This document shows positions 1 to 8,981 of a stretch of 64,000 nucleotides of DNA, one piece after another; position 1 is the stretch's first letter, and every line of letters starts with the position of its first letter. The position numbers and the translations under genes are program-made. Source of the stretch: Pseudomonas putida (GTDB lineage Bacteria > Pseudomonadota > Gammaproteobacteria > Pseudomonadales > Pseudomonadaceae); contig NZ_JANHLD010000002.1 in NCBI RefSeq assembly GCF_028682455.1, forward strand, positions 682,001 to 746,000, read 5' to 3'. The notes under the pieces were generated by a model. The model did not search any database and was not told the origin of the DNA. It saw only the letters and a list, made by a program, of their open reading frames with translations.

Positions 1-175
1 ATGCCGGGCCAAAACGCATCGATGCAGCATTGGGCGCCACTTCCTGCTGGACGAAAGTGCGCATGCTATCGATTGACAGTTGCTGAATGTCGGTGAGTTG
101 TGGAATCTTCAACTTAGGCTCTTCGGCGTCGATGAAAGCCCAAAAATAGCCGAATATGCGTCTGAAAACGCCCAC
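1..175 (-). CDS. possible 5' part of an unidentified gene running off the left edge
   Basis: A minus-strand frame is open from a GTG at 175 to the window edge, about 58 codons. It begins with an aromatic, basic stretch (VGVFRRIFGYFWAFIDAEE) and continues as plausible protein sequence. The start overlaps the palindrome at 171-189 and no convincing ribosome binding site precedes it. The frame also stays open upstream of the GTG, so openness alone is weak support. I do not recognise the product. It may be noncoding. Confidence 0.25.
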   Translation of the reverse strand, partial: MGVFRRIFGYFWAFIDAEEPKLKIPQLTDIQQLSIDSMRTFVQQEVAPNAASMRFGPA

Positions 176-189
176 CCTTATTGGGGTGG
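171..189. promoter_or_regulatory. operator-like GC-rich palindrome upstream of the MalT-type regulator
   Basis: CCCACCC and GGGGTGG flank the five-base centre TTATT, about 60 bases before the regulator start at 251. The shape (seven-base C-rich arm, five-base centre, seven-base G-rich arm) matches the palindromes at 18588, 26033, 34018, 34101, 41665 and 62908. It could be an autoregulatory site for the neighbouring gene. A transcript hairpin is the alternative. Confidence 0.4.
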
Positions 190-250
190 GAAAGGTTGGT
201 AGCGGTACCCCATACTGGCCGATAACAAGAACAAAAGAACTTGAGCATCG

Positions 251-2950
251 ATGAAGTCGACTTCCCTGCTTGTCAGCACCAAATTTGCACCACCGCGCAT
301 ACCTGCCAACAGTATTGTCCGTGAAGACCTGGCAGCCCATCTGCACCAGGCTCATCAGAGCAAGGTCGTGGTTGTCTGCGGCGGTGCCGGATTCGGCAAA
401 ACCACTGTGCTGGCCCAGTGGCGGCTTGACCTGATCAAACAGGGCGCTTCTGTTTGCTGGTTGTCGCTGATCCCTGAAGACGGCACCTTCACCCTGTTCT
501 GCGCCAGCCTGATCGGCGCCCTGCAGCAGGTAGGGGTGCCCCTGGACGATGATCTGCTGCTGTTGGGCGATAGCAACGACAACGAAGGCCTGCAGGCGGT
601 GGCGTCGGTAGTGATCAACGCCGTTGCGCAGCTGGGCAGCGAGTTCTACCTGATGCTCGACGACTTTCACCAGGTCGTTTCGCCGCGCATCAACCAACTG
701 GTACAAACCCTGATCGACAGTGCCCCGGTTAACCTGCACCTGGTCATTGCCTCGCGGGTGGCGCCGTCCTTGTTGCTCGGCCGGCTGAGGGCAATGGGAC
801 AATTGTGTGAAATCGGCGGCAATGAGCTGTCGTTCAATTTCCGGGAGTCACTGGCGTTTCTAAAGGCTCACCTGGACGCGGAAATCGACCTGGATGCTGC
901 CCACACCATTCATGCCCAGACCGATGGCTGGCCGATCGGCCTGCAACTGGTGTCGATCTCGTTGAAATCGGTGCCGCGCAAACGCTCGGGCCTCAGCGCA
1001 TTGGCCCCCAACAGTGCAGACCTGAGCGCTTACCTGTCCGAAGATGTGATCGCCAACCTGCCCGACGGCCTGATCGAGTTTCTCCAGCAGATTTCCATCC
1101 TGCGGCGCTTCAATGCCGACCTGGCCGCCCAACTGACCGGGTGCAGCGATGCGGCGCAACTGATAGCCACCATCGAGTCGCTCAACCTGTTCTTGCTGCC
1201 GGTCGACATGGAGGACCGCTACCAGTGGTACCGGCTGCACCCGATGTTCGCCGAATTTCTCACCCACAAATTGCAGCAAAGCAATCAGGACGTGCGCGGC
1301 CTGCATCAACGCGCGGCGCAGTGGTTCGCCGCCCAGGACCTGGTGATCGAGGCGCTGCGCCACGCCCTGCTGAGCGAAGACTTCGACACCATCATCGAGT
1401 TGCTGGAAAACGCCCTGCAACCCCTGACCAACATCCGCCATCTGGGCATTTTCCTGCGCTGGGTCGAAAGGGTGCCACCCGCCCTGCTCTCCCAGCACCC
1501 ACGGCTGGCGCTGTTCGGTGCCTGGGGCTATGCACTGAGCGCGCGCCTGGAGCAGAGCGAGCGCTGGCTCGAGCTGCTCAAGGCTTCCAACTGCGAGCCC
1601 AGGTACGCGATTCATGTCGCCCTGGTGAGCGCAATGATCGCCGGCCAGCAGGATGATTCCGAGCGCAGCCTGCAAGCCATCGACTCATTGAGCGATGTGC
1701 CGTTGCGCAACCCGATGCTGGAGCATTTTCGCCTGGGACTGATCATCGGCAACCAGGCCATGCTCGGTAACTACGCGCTGGCACGCACCACGTTTCGCTC
1801 GGTCACCCAGGCCAGTTCCGACGAGCCGGCGCTGATTGCCCGCAGCGCCATGGCGGTGGCGGCGCTGCTCGAAGGCAAGGTGCTGGAGGCCGAGCGTTAC
1901 GCCGGCCCCATGCTGGCCCAGGCCGAAGCGGTGCATGGCCGGCGCTCGATCACCGCCTGCACCAGCGCCGCGATCGTAGCCGAGGTCCAATACGAGCAGA
2001 ATCGCATCGACGATGCCCGCGAAACCCTGGTCAACCGCCTCGACATGCTGAGTTTCTCGGTCCCTGCCTGCACCTACAGCGCCGCCCTTACCTATGCACG
2101 CCTGCAGTTCCTGCAGGAAGCTCCCCGCGCCGCGCTCGACTACCTGGACAAGCGCGCCGAGCACTTCCGCGCCCGCCGGCTTGACCGTGGCATTGCGCTG
2201 ATGCTCGCCGAGCAGATTCGCATGGAACTGCTTGGCGATGACTGGCAGCGGGGCGATTGGCGCCATGGCCAGATGCTCCAGGGCGAACTGGACGAACTGG
2301 CCATCCAGCACCAGGGGGAAAAGGCCCGTGACCGGGAAATCGTCGCCATCGCCGCGCTCTCCCGGGCCCGATTGGCGCGGGCCAGCCAGTTGCCCGAGCA
2401 AGCCGTGCAGGCGCTGGAGGACGCAATCAGTGTCGGCCAGGCGCTGGGGCGCGGCGTGCTACTGGCGAAAGCCAATCTGCTCAAGGCGCTGGCACTCACC
2501 GACCTGGGGCTTGGCGATAACGCCCGGGCCTGCCTGATCAATGCGCTGGACCATGGCTACACCCTCGGCCTGATGCGAACCTTCCTCGACGAGGGTGACC
2601 AGGCCTGCCTGCTTCTGGCCACGCTCGACGGACTGCCCGGCAAGGCCATGGAACGCTACCAGCAGCAGCTGCGCTCCCATGTCGGCGTGCCCTCGACAGG
2701 CAGTGAAGCCAGCACCCCAGGCAGCCAGAGCGTAGCCCCCGGCGAGGTGGCCCTGACCAAGCGCGAAGAAGACATCCTTGGCCTGCTCGAACAATCGATG
2801 CCCAACAAGCGTATTGCCAGGACCCTTAACATCAGTGACCAGACAGTGAAGTGGAACCTGCGCAATATCTTCATGAAATTCGGGGTTTCCAGCCGCTACG
2901 AGGCAATCATCATTGCCCGCAAGCGCGCCAACAAGCCCGATATACCCTGA
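251..2950 (+). CDS. LuxR-family ATP-dependent regulator, MalT/AlkS (LAL) type
   Basis: This 899-residue protein has the three-part build of MalT-like activators. An N-terminal P-loop NTPase carries the Walker A motif GGAGFGKT at residues 44-51 and a Walker B-like LMLDD at 134-138. A long helical, TPR-like middle follows. A C-terminal LuxR helix-turn-helix occupies about residues 835-895, with TVKWNLRNIF as the recognition region. Members of this family bind ATP and an effector, oligomerise and activate sigma-70 promoters through short G-rich boxes. Its place at the edge of the catabolic island and the G-rich palindromes found in the island's promoters suggest it is the pathway regulator. The effector is unknown. 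The ribosome binding site before ATG 251 is weak, so expression may be low. Confidence 0.88.
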   Translation: MKSTSLLVSTKFAPPRIPANSIVREDLAAHLHQAHQSKVVVVCGGAGFGKTTVLAQWRLDLIKQGASVCWLSLIPEDGTFTLFCASLIGALQQVGVPLDDDLLLLGDSNDNEGLQAVASVVINAVAQLGSEFYLMLDDFHQVVSPRINQLVQTLIDSAPVNLHLVIASRVAPSLLLGRLRAMGQLCEIGGNELSFNFRESLAFLKAHLDAEIDLDAAHTIHAQTDGWPIGLQLVSISLKSVPRKRSGLSALAPNSADLSAYLSEDVIANLPDGLIEFLQQISILRRFNADLAAQLTGCSDAAQLIATIESLNLFLLPVDMEDRYQWYRLHPMFAEFLTHKLQQSNQDVRGLHQRAAQWFAAQDLVIEALRHALLSEDFDTIIELLENALQPLTNIRHLGIFLRWVERVPPALLSQHPRLALFGAWGYALSARLEQSERWLELLKASNCEPRYAIHVALVSAMIAGQQDDSERSLQAIDSLSDVPLRNPMLEHFRLGLIIGNQAMLGNYALARTTFRSVTQASSDEPALIARSAMAVAALLEGKVLEAERYAGPMLAQAEAVHGRRSITACTSAAIVAEVQYEQNRIDDARETLVNRLDMLSFSVPACTYSAALTYARLQFLQEAPRAALDYLDKRAEHFRARRLDRGIALMLAEQIRMELLGDDWQRGDWRHGQMLQGELDELAIQHQGEKARDREIVAIAALSRARLARASQLPEQAVQALEDAISVGQALGRGVLLAKANLLKALALTDLGLGDNARACLINALDHGYTLGLMRTFLDEGDQACLLLATLDGLPGKAMERYQQQLRSHVGVPSTGSEASTPGSQSVAPGEVALTKREEDILGLLEQSMPNKRIARTLNISDQTVKWNLRNIFMKFGVSSRYEAIIIARKRANKPDIP

Positions 2951-2994
2951 CAGCCGGCCCGCAGCGCCGGGAAGGCACTGCGGGCCGGGCACCG

Positions 2995-4146
2995 TTACAG
3001 CTTGCGCGCGATCAGCTCTTTCATCAGCTCATTGGTACCGCCGTAGATCCGCTGGATCCGCGCGTCGGCATACATGCGCGCGATGGGGTATTCGTTCATG
3101 TAGCCGTAGCCGCCGTAACACTGCAGGCAATCGTCGAGCACCTTGCATTGCTGCTCCGAGCACCACCACTTGGCCATGTAGGCCGCCTCCGGGTCGAGCG
3201 TGCCGTCGAGCAGGCGTTGCGTACAGTCATTGACGAAACCGCGCACGATATGCGCGATGGTCGCGCACTCGGCCAGTTTGAAGCGGGTGTTCTGGAAGTC
3301 GAAGATGCTCTGGCCGAATGCCTTGCGCTCGCGGGTGTACTCGACGGTATGCTCCACGGCCCGCTCGATCACTGCGGCAGCCGCCACGGCGACGATCAGG
3401 CGCTCCCAGGGCAGCTCGCTCATCATTTGCGCAAAGCCGTGGCCTTCGACGCAGCCGATCAGGTTCTCGACCGGCACTTTGACGTCGTCGAAGAACAGCT
3501 CGCAGGTATCGGCGGACTTTTGCCCCATCTTGTCCAGCAGCCTGCCAACCCGGAAACCCGGCGGCGGGTTTTCCACTTCGACCGCCAGCAGTGAAACCCC
3601 CTTGGCGCCCAGGCTCGGATCGGTTTTGCAGGCGACCACGATCAACTGCGCGGTGGAGCCGTTGGTGATGAAGGTTTTTGAACCGTTCAGCACATAGTGG
3701 TCGCCCTGGCGCTGGGCATGGGTACGCAAGGTCTTGAGGTCCGAACCGCAACCGGGCTCGGTCATGGCGATAGCGCTCAGCCATTCGCCGCTGGCCAGCT
3801 TGGGCAACCAGCGCTGGCGCTGGTCTTCACTGCCGTAGGTGAGCAGGTAATGGGCGACGATAGAATGCACCGAATGCTTCATCGGCATCTCGGCCCGCGC
3901 CAGTTCATCAACCACCACCAGTTGATAGGCCAGCGAAACACCCGCGCCACCATACTGTTCGGGAATTTCCGGGAGCATCATCCCCAGCTCGCCCAGCTCG
4001 CGCCAGATCTGCCGATCGATGAAGCCCTGGCTGCGCCATTTTTCCGCCTGCGGCAACATGCGCTCTTCTGCAAAGCGGCGCACCTGTTGGCGGAACATCT
4101 CCAGTTCCTCGGTCATCCATGGGAACCGATTCAATTGCGGGGTCAT
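2995..4146 (-). CDS. acyl-CoA dehydrogenase
   Basis: This 383-residue flavoprotein should oxidise an acyl-CoA to the 2-enoyl-CoA and pass electrons to ETF. The FAD/substrate motif AMTEPGCGSD lies at about 127-136 and a YGGYGY motif near the C-terminus. The C-terminal position that holds the catalytic Glu in short- and medium-chain enzymes is Gly here (IYGGT, about 367-371). A Glu is present in LPWERL (E248), where isovaleryl-CoA and long-chain acyl-CoA dehydrogenases keep their base. That pattern favours long or branched substrates. An AGGAGG site precedes ATG 4146. It is the last gene of a four-gene operon starting at 6550. Confidence 0.93.
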   Translation of the reverse strand: MTPQLNRFPWMTEELEMFRQQVRRFAEERMLPQAEKWRSQGFIDRQIWRELGELGMMLPEIPEQYGGAGVSLAYQLVVVDELARAEMPMKHSVHSIVAHYLLTYGSEDQRQRWLPKLASGEWLSAIAMTEPGCGSDLKTLRTHAQRQGDHYVLNGSKTFITNGSTAQLIVVACKTDPSLGAKGVSLLAVEVENPPPGFRVGRLLDKMGQKSADTCELFFDDVKVPVENLIGCVEGHGFAQMMSELPWERLIVAVAAAAVIERAVEHTVEYTRERKAFGQSIFDFQNTRFKLAECATIAHIVRGFVNDCTQRLLDGTLDPEAAYMAKWWCSEQQCKVLDDCLQCYGGYGYMNEYPIARMYADARIQRIYGGTNELMKELIARKL

Positions 4147-4184
4147 CGCGATACCTCCTAAGGTTGTGACAGAACGACCGCGAC

Positions 4185-4973
4185 TCAGCGCCCGCAGTAG
4201 ACCGGCGCACGTTTCTCCAGGAAGGCATTGATCGCTTCCTTGTGATCGGCGCTGTAGAAGTTCTCTTTCTCAAGGGCCAACGAGGTATCCAGCACCAGGT
4301 TCACCGTGTCGCGCAGGATCTTGTTCACCGACGCCTTGCTCGCGGCGATGGCCAGGCGCGGGCCGTCCGCCAGGCGCCGGGCCATCGCCGTGGCGTGGTC
4401 CAGTACCGCATCAGCGGCCACCACCTGGTTGACCAGGCCGATGCGCTCGGCTTCGCTCGCCGTCAGGCTGTCGCCCGTAAGCAGGTACTGCTTGGCCCGT
4501 GCCGGCCCCACCAGCCAGGGCCAGATGGCCGCCCCGCCATCGCCGGCCGCCACGCCGATGCGCACATGGGGGTCGGCGATCCTGGCCGAGTCGGCCACAT
4601 AGATGATGTCGCAGAACAATGCGAGGGTGGCGCCAAGGCCGGCGGCATGGCCGTTGACAGCGGCGATGATCGGCTGCGGCAGTTCCAGCAGGTCGATGAT
4701 CAGCTTGCGCGCTTCGCGAAACAGCTTGTCGACCCCTTGCGGGGTGATGTCGCGGAACCAGCTCAGGTCGCCACCGCCACAGAAGCCGCGGCCTTCACCG
4801 GTCAGCACCACCGCATGAACCTCGCGGTCGGCGGCGATGTCGGCGAACACCTGCGACAGTTCTTCATGCAAGCCGGCATTGATGGCATTCATCGCCTCCG
4901 GGCGGTTCAGGCGCAGGGTCAGCACGCCGTTGTCCAGGTTGAAGTTGATGAACTGGTAATGTGCGTAATTCAT
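4185..4973 (-). CDS. crotonase-family protein (enoyl-CoA hydratase/isomerase-like) with altered active site
   Basis: The 262-residue protein has the crotonase fold motifs, including the oxyanion-hole segments GRGFCGGGDLSWF and HAAGLGAT. When aligned by eye with rat mitochondrial enoyl-CoA hydratase, both catalytic glutamates are replaced: the E144 position is His136 and the E164 position is Gln162. An Asp (D145, in GDGG) sits in the loop where other crotonases place an acidic residue. It may therefore be an isomerase, thioesterase or another crotonase rather than a classical hydratase. A strong GGAGG precedes ATG 4973. It lies between an SDR and an acyl-CoA dehydrogenase in the same operon. 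Confidence 0.85.
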   Translation of the reverse strand: MNYAHYQFINFNLDNGVLTLRLNRPEAMNAINAGLHEELSQVFADIAADREVHAVVLTGEGRGFCGGGDLSWFRDITPQGVDKLFREARKLIIDLLELPQPIIAAVNGHAAGLGATLALFCDIIYVADSARIADPHVRIGVAAGDGGAAIWPWLVGPARAKQYLLTGDSLTASEAERIGLVNQVVAADAVLDHATAMARRLADGPRLAIAASKASVNKILRDTVNLVLDTSLALEKENFYSADHKEAINAFLEKRAPVYCGR

Positions 4974-5000
4974 GGAGCCTCCACAGCTGCTGCAAGGGTT

Positions 5001-5756
5001 TCAGGCGGTGACACCGCCATCGACAACAAAATGCGCGCCCGTGACATAGGACGCATTATCCGAGGCCAGCCAAAGGGCCATTTCGGCCTGCTCGCGAGGC
5101 TCGCCCAGACGCCGCAGGGCGACGGTCTTGAGAGCCATCTCGAGGGTGCGGGCATTGAATTCGCTTTCGGATCCGGTGGTCATCGGCGTGGTGACATAAC
5201 CCGGGCACAGGGCATTGATGCGGATGCCATGCTTGCCATACTCCAGGGCGGCGCTGCGGGTCAGGCCGATCACACCATGCTTGGACGCCGAATAGGCGGC
5301 GGCCCCCGGGGTGCCCTGCAGGCCCATGATCGAGGCGGTATTGATGATCGAGCCACCCCTGGCCTTCATCGCCCGCAACTGATGCACCATGCAGTTGAAG
5401 ACCCCGGTCAGGTTGATGTCCAGCACCAGGCGCCACTGCTCCAGGCTTTGCGACTCGGTCAGTCCCGGGGTGCCGCTAATGCCGGCGTTGTTGAACGCGA
5501 TGTCGAGCTGGCCGAAGCGCTCCAGGGTCGCCGCCACCAGCGCCGCGCACTGCTCGTCGCGGCGCACGTCAACGGCCTGGAAGAACGCCCGCCCTCCCAC
5601 CTGCTCGATCAGGTCGACCACCGCCTGCCCGGCCTGCTCATTGGTGTCGGCAACTACCACGCGCGCCCCTTCGCTGGCGAACAGCCGTGCGGTGGCCTTG
5701 CCGATGCCGGAGGCGCCTCCTGTCACGATGGCCACCTTGCCTTGTAATAGCGTCAT
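5001..5756 (-). CDS. SDR-family NAD(P)-dependent oxidoreductase (tandem copy 2)
   Basis: This 251-residue classical SDR has the cofactor motif TGGASGIG, the NNAG motif and the catalytic YSASK. It probably oxidises a hydroxyl group on a pathway intermediate, such as a 3-hydroxyacyl-CoA or a secondary alcohol. An open frame extends far upstream of this start, but ATG 5756 is chosen because AGGAG precedes it by five bases and the Rossmann strand begins at once. It is close to the SDR immediately upstream (5795-6550): same length and nearly identical YSASKHGVIGLTRSAALEYGK block, which indicates tandem duplication. Confidence 0.88.
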   Translation of the reverse strand: MTLLQGKVAIVTGGASGIGKATARLFASEGARVVVADTNEQAGQAVVDLIEQVGGRAFFQAVDVRRDEQCAALVAATLERFGQLDIAFNNAGISGTPGLTESQSLEQWRLVLDINLTGVFNCMVHQLRAMKARGGSIINTASIMGLQGTPGAAAYSASKHGVIGLTRSAALEYGKHGIRINALCPGYVTTPMTTGSESEFNARTLEMALKTVALRRLGEPREQAEMALWLASDNASYVTGAHFVVDGGVTA

Positions 5757-5794
5757 ACAAGCTCCTGTTATGAATGTGAGATGAAGAGGATTCG

Positions 5795-6550
5795 CTACGC
5801 CGTGGCGCCGCCATCGACGACGAAGTGCGCACCGGTGACATACGAAGACTTGTCCGAGGCCAGCCACAGGGCCATCACCGCCAGCTCTTCGGGCGCGGCC
5901 TGACGGCGCAACGGTGCGTTTTTCACCGCCATGTCGATCATCTTGCTGTTGAAGCCGCTGTCCGGGCCTTGGGTCATGGGGGTCGCCACCAGCCCCGGGC
6001 ACAGGGCATTGATGCGAATGCGGTACTTGCCGTACTCCAGCGCGGCACTGCGGGTCAGCCCGATCACACCGTGCTTGGAGGCACTGTAGGCAGCCGAGCC
6101 CGGCGTACCGCTCAGTCCGGCGATTGAGGCGGTATTGATGATCGAGCCGCCATTGGCCTTCATCGCGTGGAGCTGGGGCACCAGGCAGTTGAAAACCCCG
6201 GTGAGATTGACGTCCAGCACCCGCTGCCATTGCTCCAGCAGTTGATCTTCGAGCAGCACCGGCGGCACGAAGATGCCGGCATTGTTGAAGGCGATATCCA
6301 GACGGCCATAGCGCGTCAGCGCGGCATCGACCAGCGCGGCGCAGTCTTGCTCGCGGCATACGTCCAGGTGCTGGAAGTGGGCCTGGCCGCCGTGCTGCTC
6401 GATCTGCTCGACCAGCTCCAGGCCTGCGGCGTCGTTCATATCGGCGATCACCACACGGGCACCTTCACGGGCAAACAGCTGGGCCGTGACCCGGCCGATA
6501 CCGGACGCACCGCCGGTGATGATCGCTACCTTGTTGTGCAGAAGAGTCAT
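5795..6550 (-). CDS. SDR-family NAD(P)-dependent oxidoreductase (tandem copy 1)
   Basis: This 251-residue classical SDR has TGGASGIG, NNAG and YSASK motifs. It is the first gene of the minus-strand operon that ends with the acyl-CoA dehydrogenase at 2995. The start at ATG 6550 follows GGGAG, and the longer open frame upstream is not needed. It shares most of its sequence with the next SDR. The two differ mainly in the substrate-loop region after residue 185, so they may act on different stereoisomers or chain lengths. The exact substrate cannot be read from sequence. Confidence 0.88.
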   Translation of the reverse strand: MTLLHNKVAIITGGASGIGRVTAQLFAREGARVVIADMNDAAGLELVEQIEQHGGQAHFQHLDVCREQDCAALVDAALTRYGRLDIAFNNAGIFVPPVLLEDQLLEQWQRVLDVNLTGVFNCLVPQLHAMKANGGSIINTASIAGLSGTPGSAAYSASKHGVIGLTRSAALEYGKYRIRINALCPGLVATPMTQGPDSGFNSKMIDMAVKNAPLRRQAAPEELAVMALWLASDKSSYVTGAHFVVDGGATA

Positions 6551-6829
6551 AGAAGCTCCCAGAGTGAGTCGTGCTCGCTGCCGGCTCCGATGCGGCGCGC
6601 AGGCACAAAGCAAGTAGGCGACCAAGGTTATTACAGTGCCCGAGCCACCAGACCACCCACTACGGCTGGGGTCTGGCGCGCCCGCCAGGCCATGGCCACC
6701 CCACCCATCCTGATCAGGTTACGTACGTCTGCCGATAGGCCAGAGTTGAAGTGTGGGCGGCATCCCTTGCCGCTGGCGCTTCGCCTGGTGTCCATGACGA
6801 AGCATCAACAACTGAGCGTGGAGATTGAG
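6551..6829. promoter_or_regulatory. divergent promoter region between the SDR operon and the thiolase operon
   Basis: This 279-base gap separates two divergent operons and must hold both promoters. An interrupted inverted repeat, CCAGACC (6648-6654) and GGTCTGG (6670-6676), surrounds a stretch reading CCACCCA-CTACG-GCTGGGG (6653-6671). That stretch is a weak match to the island's recurrent GC-rich palindrome. No confident -35/-10 pair was identified. Confidence 0.4.
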
Positions 6830-8017
6830 ATGTCGCAGAAAACCTACGTGGCCGGCGTCGGCATGATTCCTTTCGTAAAACCAGGTACCAGCGGCACCTA
6901 CATCGAAATGGGATCGGAAGCGGTACGCCTGGCCCTCAAGGATGCAGGCTTGAGCTATGAGCTGATCCAACAGGCCTACGTGGGCTACGTGTATGGCGAC
7001 TCGACCTGTGGCCAGGCCGCACTGTATGAAGTCGGCATGACCGGCATTCCGGTGATCAACGTCAACAACAACTGCTCGACCGGCTCCAGCGCGCTGTTCC
7101 TGGCCCGCCAGGCAGTTGAAAGTGGCGCAGTCGAGTGTGCCCTGGCCATGGGCTTCGAACAGATGCAGGCCGGCGCGCTCAAGAGCCATTGGGACGATCG
7201 CCCGGGCCCGATGGGCAAAAGCATCGCCATCGTCGACCAGCTGGCGTCCGACGCTGCCGATCTTCCCATGGCGCTGAAGATGTTTGGCGGCGCAGGCCGC
7301 GAGCACATGGAAAAATACGGCACGCAGATGAGCACTTTCGCAGCCATTCGCGCCAAGGCCAGCCGTCACGCCGCCAACAACCCCCTGGCCATGTTCCGCA
7401 AAGTGGTCAGCACCCAAGACGTCATGAACGACCAGGTCATCTGGCCAGGTGTGATGACCCGCTTGATGGCCTGCCCGCCGACCTGCGGCGCCGCTGCCGC
7501 CATTGTCTGCACCGAAGCGTTCGCCAAGAAGCACAGCCTGCGTACCGATGTGGTGATCCTGGCCCAGGCCCTGACGACCGACAAGCCAATCGCCTTCGAG
7601 CCGCCCTCGATGATCCAGATGGTGGGTTTCGACATGGCCCAGCGTGCCGCCCAGGCGGTCTACGAAAAAGCCGGTGTCGACCCTCGCGACATTCGCGTGG
7701 CCGAAATGCACGACTGCTTCGCCCATAACGAACTGCTCACCTACGAATCCCTCGGCCTGTGTGCCGTTGGCGAAGCCGAGCGGTTCGTGCTCGACGGTGA
7801 CAACACCTATGGCGGCCAGGTTGTCACCAACCCGTCCGGAGGCCTGCTTTCCAAGGGTCACCCACTGGGTGCGACGGGCCTGGCGCAATGCTACGAGCTG
7901 ACCCACCAGCTGCGTGGTACTGCCCAGGCACGCCAGGTCGAAGGGGTGAACCTCGCCCTGCAACACAACCTCGGCCTGGGCGGCGCCTGCATCGTCACCC
8001 TGTTCGGCCGCGGCTGA
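6830..8017 (+). CDS. SCP-x-type thiolase (acetyl-/propionyl-CoA acyltransferase)
   Basis: The 395-residue protein is a thiolase of the sterol-carrier/lipid-transfer (SCP-x) class. This class cleaves 3-oxoacyl-CoAs, often alpha-methyl-branched ones, in the last step of beta-oxidation. The nucleophile is Cys82 in NVNNNCSTGSS. Other active-site elements are the HDCF motif, His344 in GHPLGATG and Cys387 in GGACIV. ATG 6830 is preceded by GGAG at six bases. An open frame continues upstream but lacks support. It leads an operon with hydratase, SDR and acyl-CoA dehydrogenase genes, so a full beta-oxidation turn is encoded together. A close paralogue lies at 32725-33912. Confidence 0.92.
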   Translation: MSQKTYVAGVGMIPFVKPGTSGTYIEMGSEAVRLALKDAGLSYELIQQAYVGYVYGDSTCGQAALYEVGMTGIPVINVNNNCSTGSSALFLARQAVESGAVECALAMGFEQMQAGALKSHWDDRPGPMGKSIAIVDQLASDAADLPMALKMFGGAGREHMEKYGTQMSTFAAIRAKASRHAANNPLAMFRKVVSTQDVMNDQVIWPGVMTRLMACPPTCGAAAAIVCTEAFAKKHSLRTDVVILAQALTTDKPIAFEPPSMIQMVGFDMAQRAAQAVYEKAGVDPRDIRVAEMHDCFAHNELLTYESLGLCAVGEAERFVLDGDNTYGGQVVTNPSGGLLSKGHPLGATGLAQCYELTHQLRGTAQARQVEGVNLALQHNLGLGGACIVTLFGRG

Positions 8018-8025
8018 TAGATGAC

Positions 8026-8051
8026 GCGCGCCGCCAGCCCGGCGCGCTTTT
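8026..8051 (+). terminator. hairpin with short T tract after the thiolase gene
   Basis: Arms GCGCGCC (8026-8032) and GGCGCGC (8041-8047) are followed by TTTT. It lies inside an operon, so it may act as a partial terminator or as a 3' end stabiliser. Confidence 0.5.
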
Positions 8052-8078
8052 CCAGACCCTAACTAGGAAGCACGTGAT

Positions 8079-8516
8079 ATGGCAGACAAAAGTCTGATCG
8101 GCCGTTCGCTCGGCGTAACCACCGCCGAAGTCGAAAAAGGCCGCCTGCGGTTCTTCGCCAAGGCAATTGGCGAGACTGACCCGATCTACACCGACGAAGA
8201 CGCGGCGAAAGCCGCCGGCTACCGCTCCCTGCCGGTACCGCCGACCTTTCTGATGTGCCTGGGTGGCGAAAATCGCGACATCGAAGCGCAACTGCGCATC
8301 TATGAGTTCGACCTGGGCCGCATCCTGCACGCCGAACAATCGTTCGAGTATCACCGGCCCGCGGTTGCCGGTGATGTGCTGACGTTCGACAGCAAGATTG
8401 TCGATGTCTACGAAAAAGCCGGCGGACGCCTGCAGTTCGTGGTCAACGAAGTCCGCGTCACCAACCAGGATGGCGAACACATCGCCGACCTCCGTTGCTC
8501 TCTCGTACAACGTTAA
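8079..8516 (+). CDS. MaoC/FAS1-like dehydratase N-domain subunit of an (R)-enoyl-CoA hydratase
   Basis: This 145-residue hotdog protein resembles the N-terminal MaoC-like dehydratase domain (FAS1-like or HadA/HadC-like). It lacks the Asp/His hydratase-2 motif that its partner at 8527 carries. In known systems such single-hotdog proteins pair with a MaoC subunit to make a heteromeric hydratase for bulky acyl-CoAs. It lies ten bases upstream of that partner, so co-translation and complex formation are likely. The ligand-binding segment PVPPTFLMCL is intact. The same pair recurs at 31784-32660. Confidence 0.85.
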   Translation: MADKSLIGRSLGVTTAEVEKGRLRFFAKAIGETDPIYTDEDAAKAAGYRSLPVPPTFLMCLGGENRDIEAQLRIYEFDLGRILHAEQSFEYHRPAVAGDVLTFDSKIVDVYEKAGGRLQFVVNEVRVTNQDGEHIADLRCSLVQR

Positions 8517-8526
8517 GGAACCGTCG

Positions 8527-8946
8527 ATGACTACCGTTCAATTCTCCGATATCCAGGTTGGCGATGAAATTCCGCTGCTCACCCTGCAGCCGGTCAACCG
8601 CACCACCCTGGCGCTGTACTGCGGCGCCTCGGGTGACCACAACCCGATCCACATCGACCTCGACTTCGCCCGCAAGGCGCGCATGCCCGATGTGTTTGCC
8701 CACGGCATGCTCTCGGCTGCCTACCTGGGCCGCCTGCTCACCAACTGGGTGCCGCAGCAGCAAGTACGCAAACTGTCGATCCGCTTCACCGGCATCACCC
8801 AACTGGGTCACATCCCACGCTGCACCGGCAAGGTGACAGAAAAATACGAGAAAGATGGCGAAAAACTGGTCCGCCTGGCCATTCGCTGCGCCAATCAGTA
8901 TGGCGAGGAAAAACTCGCCGGCGAAGCCATTGTCGCCCTGGTCTGA
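8527..8946 (+). CDS. MaoC-family (R)-specific enoyl-CoA hydratase, catalytic subunit
   Basis: The 139-residue hotdog protein carries the hydratase-2 motif with Asp37 and His42 in GASGDHNPIH, the residues that activate water in MaoC/PhaJ enzymes. It should hydrate 2-enoyl-CoA to (3R)-hydroxyacyl-CoA together with the subunit encoded just upstream. AAGGA precedes ATG 8527. An alternative start upstream in the same frame overlaps the previous gene and is unlikely. The SDR downstream would oxidise the hydroxyacyl-CoA. Confidence 0.9.
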   Translation: MTTVQFSDIQVGDEIPLLTLQPVNRTTLALYCGASGDHNPIHIDLDFARKARMPDVFAHGMLSAAYLGRLLTNWVPQQQVRKLSIRFTGITQLGHIPRCTGKVTEKYEKDGEKLVRLAIRCANQYGEEKLAGEAIVALV

Positions 8947-8981
8947 ACCCGCAAAAAAACAAAAATCCATAGGAGTACATG

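Noticed and set aside
4242..5747. Long antisense frame over the crotonase and SDR genes
   Set aside because: It is a high-GC shadow of strongly supported genes and has Gln/Arg/Gly-rich sequence without family motifs. Similar antisense frames at 6719-7966, 26088-27584, 36098-37609, 43282-44661, 45542-47551 and 58021-60180 were rejected for the same reason.
5757..6359. Upstream extension of the SDR at 5001 to a 452-residue protein
   Set aside because: The extension is the neighbouring SDR read in another frame. A good ribosome binding site and the Rossmann start mark ATG 5756.
8079..8516. DUF35 acyl-CoA-binding subunit
   Set aside because: There are no zinc-ribbon cysteines, and the sequence fits the MaoC/FAS1-like dehydratase N-domain.
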